Origin: Hippopus hippopus
Taxonomy: Eukaryota > Mollusca > Bivalvia > Cardiida > Cardiidae
Direction: 5' to 3'
Length of the DNA: 64,000 nucleotides
Assembly (NCBI GenBank): GCA_946811185.2
Contig: OX328108.1
Span: forward strand, 36,826,493-36,890,492
Positions within the stretch are counted from its first letter, which is position 1, and every line of letters starts with the position of its first letter. Shown here one piece after another: positions 60,576 through 64,000 of the stretch. The position numbers and the translations under genes are program-made. A model generated the notes under the pieces. It was not told the origin of the DNA, did not search any database, and was given only the letters and a program-made list of their open reading frames with translations.

Positions 60576-62684
60576 CCGAAAATATCGATAGAAAACAGTG
60601 AACAAGAATCGGCATAAAAGTGGATTTTAAGTCTTCTTTGAAGGCTGTTATGCAGTCCTTGGCAAACTGCCAGGCATGCACCCTCCACACATGCCAGATT
60701 TCACTGAAAATGGGCGTAAATTTAAGAAAACAGGGTGACAGAAGACCTTGTTTTGGTGCCTTCTAGCACCTTGCAAGAGTGACTTCCCCTGATCTCTTGA
60801 TTCGATTTGCTTTTCTAATTCAGGCCAACTGCCATACTGTACATTGATACTTTAAATATGCTAAGATGATCAATGTACAGTGTAGAAACCCCAGAAAAGA
60901 AGAAAATAATGTCACAAGTGGCCAAAAAGGACTGAAAACTCTTTCAGTAGCAACCACCGATTTCTATTGCATAAATCAAACAAAGGGAACTAAATTTTAT
61001 TATTATTTTTTTTAATCTCTTTTTACCATAACAAGAAACCCAGTTACGTTGACTACTCTCTCATACGTGCCAGTTACGCACCCGCGAAAACACGAAAAAT
61101 CGACTTACGGCACATTCCATAGCAGACGACACCTCTTGCTTAAGTCAAATATAGGGAATTTTTTTTGTTCTTTTTTATCTTACTAGGGCCATTTTATTGG
61201 CATTGATACTTTGAATATGCTCAGATGATCAATGTACAGTGTAAAAACCCCAGAAGATAATGTCACAAGTGGCTAAAAAAGACTGAAAACTCTTTCAGTA
61301 GCAACTGATTTCTATTGCATAAATCAAATAAAGGGAACTAAATTTTATTATTTTTTAATCTCTTTTTACCGTAACAAGAAACCCAGTTACGTTGACTACC
61401 GTCTCATACGTGCCAGTTATGCGCCCGCGAAAACATGAAAAATCGACTTACGGCACATTCCATAGCAGACGACACCTCTTGCTTAAATCAAATATAGGGA
61501 ATTTTTTTTTGTTCTTTTTTATCTTACTAGGGCCATTTTATTGGCATTGATACTTTGAATATGCTCAGATGATCAATTTACAGTGTAGAAACCCCAGAAG
61601 ATAATGTCACAAGTGCCTAAAAAAGACTGAAAACTCTTTCAGTAGCAACTGATTTCTATTGCATAAATCAAACAAAGGGAACTAAATTTTTATTATTTTT
61701 TTTTTAATCTCTTTTTATACCGTGACAAGAAATCCAGTTGCGTTGACTACATTCCCATACGTGCCAGTTATGCGCCCGCGAAAAAATCGACTTACGGCAC
61801 ATTCCATAGCAGACGACACCTGTTGCCTAAGTCAAATATAGGGAAATTTTTTTTTTCGTTTTCTCTTACTAGGGCCATTGAATTGGTTACGATGACTATC
61901 GCACCCATACGTGACCGTTACGTGCTGTGCATAAAATCATAAAATCAACTAGGACACTTTCGGAGGCAACTGATACCTGTTGCACAAATCAAAGAAAGGT
62001 AAACCAAATTCGTTTTCTTACCAAGGTCATGAAAAACATTGAACCAATTTTGGTGACCGTGTGAGTCATAAGTCGATTTTATGTTTAACCGCTGCGCAAA
62101 AACATTGATTCAGAAGCAACGGGTTGCTGTTGCATAAACTTTTTCCAATAAGAAATCTTGTTCTTGTTTGAAGAATTTAGAAATAGGCCAATGAAATACA
62201 ATAAGATGTAAGAATGACTAATAATAAAAATAGGTAAAATAGATAAAATGGCAAAGTTAGGGATTCAACCTTTGACCATCAGGACCCAAAAAAGGTCTTG
62301 GTGCAGGGGTCAAACCCTCTTTGCGATTGAATAGGCTCAAATGACCCGAAGATTTAACATAGATATACAGAGATTTCCCCCCCCTTCCAATCTGCCAATC
62401 AAATCTCAGGCCTCTATTAAATTATCCAATCACAGAAGCTTTTAGAAAATCAAAATGGCGTCCAATCTGCCAATCAAATCTCAGGCCTCTATTAAATTAT
62501 CCAATCACAGAAGCTTTTAGAAAATCAAAATGGCGTCCAATCAGCCAATCAAATCTCATCCCTCTCTCCAAATTATCCAATCAGAAAAGCTTTGAGAAAT
62601 TCAATATTGCGCCCAATCAGCCAATCAAATTGCAGACACACCCACAGAATCATCCAATCAGAAAGCTTTGAGCCATTTGAAATG
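60572..62684 (+). repeat. HOR unit 22, 3 monomers
   Basis: T-type head with GGGCGTAAATTT near 60714. The F monomer has a private 3-bp insertion, AGCAACCACCGATTTC near 60950, and TTTTTACCATAAC. TACATTCCCATACG near 61749 alters the e-type core. Confidence 0.92.
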
Positions 62685-62688
62685 GCGC
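62387..62688. promoter_or_regulatory. CCAAT tract, four repeats
   Basis: Four-repeat form with C8, boxes intact. Confidence 0.72.
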
Positions 62689-64000
62689 CCGAAAATATCG
62701 ATAGAAAACAGTGAACAAGAATCGGCATAAAAGTGGATTTTAAGTCTTCTTTGAAGGCTGTTATGCAGTCCTTGGCAAACTGCCAGGCATGCACCCTCCA
62801 CACATGCCAGATTTCACTGAAAATGGGCGAAAATTTAAGAAAACAGGGTGACAGAAGACCTTGCTTTGGTGCCTTCTAGCACCTTGCAAGAGTGACTTCC
62901 CCTGATCTCTTGATTCGATTTGCTTTTCTAATTCAGGCCAACTGCCATACTGTACATTGATACTTTAAATATGCTAAGATGATCAATGTACAGTGTAGAA
63001 ACCCCAGAAAAGAAGAAAATAATGTCACAAGTGGCCAAAAAAGACTGAAAACTCTTTCAGTAGCAACTGATTTCTATTGCATAAATCAAACAAAGGGAAC
63101 TAAATTTTATTATTATTTTTTTTAATCTCTTTTTACCGTAACAAGAAACCCAGTTACGTTGGCTACTGTCTCATACGTGCCAGTTACGCACCCACGAAAA
63201 CACGAAAAATCGACTTACGGCACATTCCATAGCAGACGACACCTCTTGCTTAAGTCAAATATAGGGAATTTTTTTTGTTCTTTTTTATCTTACTAGGGCC
63301 ATTTTATTGGCATTGATACTTTGAATATGCTCAGATGATCAATGTACAGTGTAGAAACCCCAGAAGATAATGTCACAAGTGCCTAAAAAAGACTGAAAAC
63401 TCTTAAAGTAGCAACTGATTTCTATTGCATAAATCAAACAATGGGAACTAAATTTTTACTTTTTTTGTAATCTCTTTTTACCGTAACAAGAAACCCAGTT
63501 ACGTTGACTACCGTGTCATACGTGCCAGTTACGCACCCGCGAAAACACGAAAAATCGACTTACGGCACATTCCATAGCAGACGACACCTCTTGCTTAAGT
63601 CAAATATAGGGAATTTTTTTTGTTCTTTTTTATCTTACTAGGGCCATTTTATTGGCATTGATACTTTGAATATGCTCAGATGATCAATGTACAGTGTAGA
63701 AACCCCAGAAGATAATGTCACAAGTGCCTAAAAAAGACTGAAAACTCTTTCAGTAGCAACTGATTTCTATTGCATAAATCAAACAAAGGGAACTAAATTT
63801 TTACTTTTTTTGTAATCTCTTTTTACCGTAACAAGAAACCCAGTTACGTTGACTACTGTCTCATACGTGCCAGTTACGCACCCGCGAAAACACGAAAAAT
63901 TGACTTACGGCACATTCCATAGCAGACGACACCTCTTGCTTAAGTCAAATATAGGGAATTTTTTTTGTTCTTTTTTATCTTACTAGGGCCATTTTATTGG
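62685..64000 (+). repeat. HOR unit 23, partial, C-type head
   Basis: Cut by the right edge. Monomers start at 62959, 63315 and 63660, the last lacking its final few bases. C marker, GGCTACTGTC and CCCACG are present. TCTTAAAGTAGC near 63402 disrupts the small CTGAAA/TTTCAG hairpin found in every other monomer inspected. Confidence 0.92.

Larger units (their letters stand above)
1..64000. repeat. Satellite array with multi-level higher-order repeat structure
   Basis: The full window is built from 342-357 bp monomers grouped into HOR units of 2-11 monomers. Each group is followed by a unique tail, a CCAAT tract and a head block of about 1 kb in total. I aligned units by eye on the GCGCCCG head landmark (23 occurrences) and on the GATACTTTGA/GATAGTTTGA monomer boundary. 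The array continues past both edges: the left edge starts exactly inside a head and the right edge ends inside a monomer. No foreign insertion interrupts it. It is AT-rich with long T-runs, apart from a CpG-dense core in each monomer and the CCAAT/GGCGCC block. A centromeric, pericentromeric or other heterochromatic array is plausible, but the location cannot be told from sequence. Confidence 0.97.

Noticed and set aside
1..64000. CRISPR array or bacterial origin
   Set aside because: Repeats are about 345 bp, directly abutting, with no short unique spacers and no cas-like genes. HOR structure and lack of coding density indicate a eukaryotic satellite.
1..64000. Ribosomal DNA intergenic spacer
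   Set aside because: Promoter-like blocks with upstream repeats recall an rDNA spacer, but no rRNA sequence appears in 64 kb, and the blocks recur every 2-5 kb without a gene.

Overview
The whole 64 kb window is one eukaryotic tandem-repeat (satellite) array. I find no protein-coding gene, rRNA, confident tRNA, CRISPR array or transposon. The organism cannot be named from the sequence. The AT-rich, gene-free, homogenised array with a higher-order repeat (HOR) structure points to a nuclear eukaryotic genome. CCAATCA-rich repeats and a DRE-type TATCGATA site make an invertebrate animal plausible, but that is only a guess.

There are three or four levels of repetition. (1) The basic monomer is 342-357 bp and is itself an old dimer of two diverged halves of about 170-178 bp, close to nucleosome length. 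(2) Between 2 and 11 monomers are joined head to tail in a recognisable order of subtypes (F, a, b, c, d, e). They are followed by a degenerate monomer-derived tail, an AT-rich linker with a 74-nt nested inverted repeat, a C-run of 7-10, a tract of three or four 75-bp CCAAT-box repeats, and a roughly 274-bp 'head' block that leads into the next F monomer. I count 22 complete HOR units and one cut by the right edge. Measured from the GCGCCCG at the head, units start at 1, 4901, 9126, 11244, 14337, 17770, 20590, 22700, 26490, 29659, 32410, 35498, 37958, 41825, 43592, 45636, 47759, 50503, 53249, 55709, 57750, 60572 and 62685. Their monomer counts are 11, 9, 3, 6, 7, 5, 3, 8, 6, 5, 6, 4, 8, 2, 3, 3, 5, 5, 4, 3, 5, 3 and at least 3, about 117 in all. 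Unit length runs from 1767 to 4900 bp, and monomer number explains nearly all of that. (3) Two linked head haplotypes (C-type and T-type) alternate so that, at the right end, a C-type unit recurs every three HOR units.

The most interesting part is the non-monomer block in each unit. A cluster of up to twelve CCAAT boxes ends at a GGCGCC. It is followed within about 15 bp by a perfect TATCGATA and then by a CATAAAAG element. Downstream lie three short hairpins, a 13-bp perfect stem and a T-run. This has the layout of a promoter driving a short structured RNA or a satellite read-through transcript, repeated 22-23 times. That function is inference; the motifs themselves can be read in the sequence.

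The array also records its own history: a 1395-bp tandem duplication, fused units that lost the promoter block, hybrid monomers, hybrid CCAAT tracts and private variants shared at a distance. All fit unequal crossover and gene conversion. The open reading frames here are by-products of homogenised repeats. The longest recurrent one lacks an ATG start and varies like non-coding DNA.
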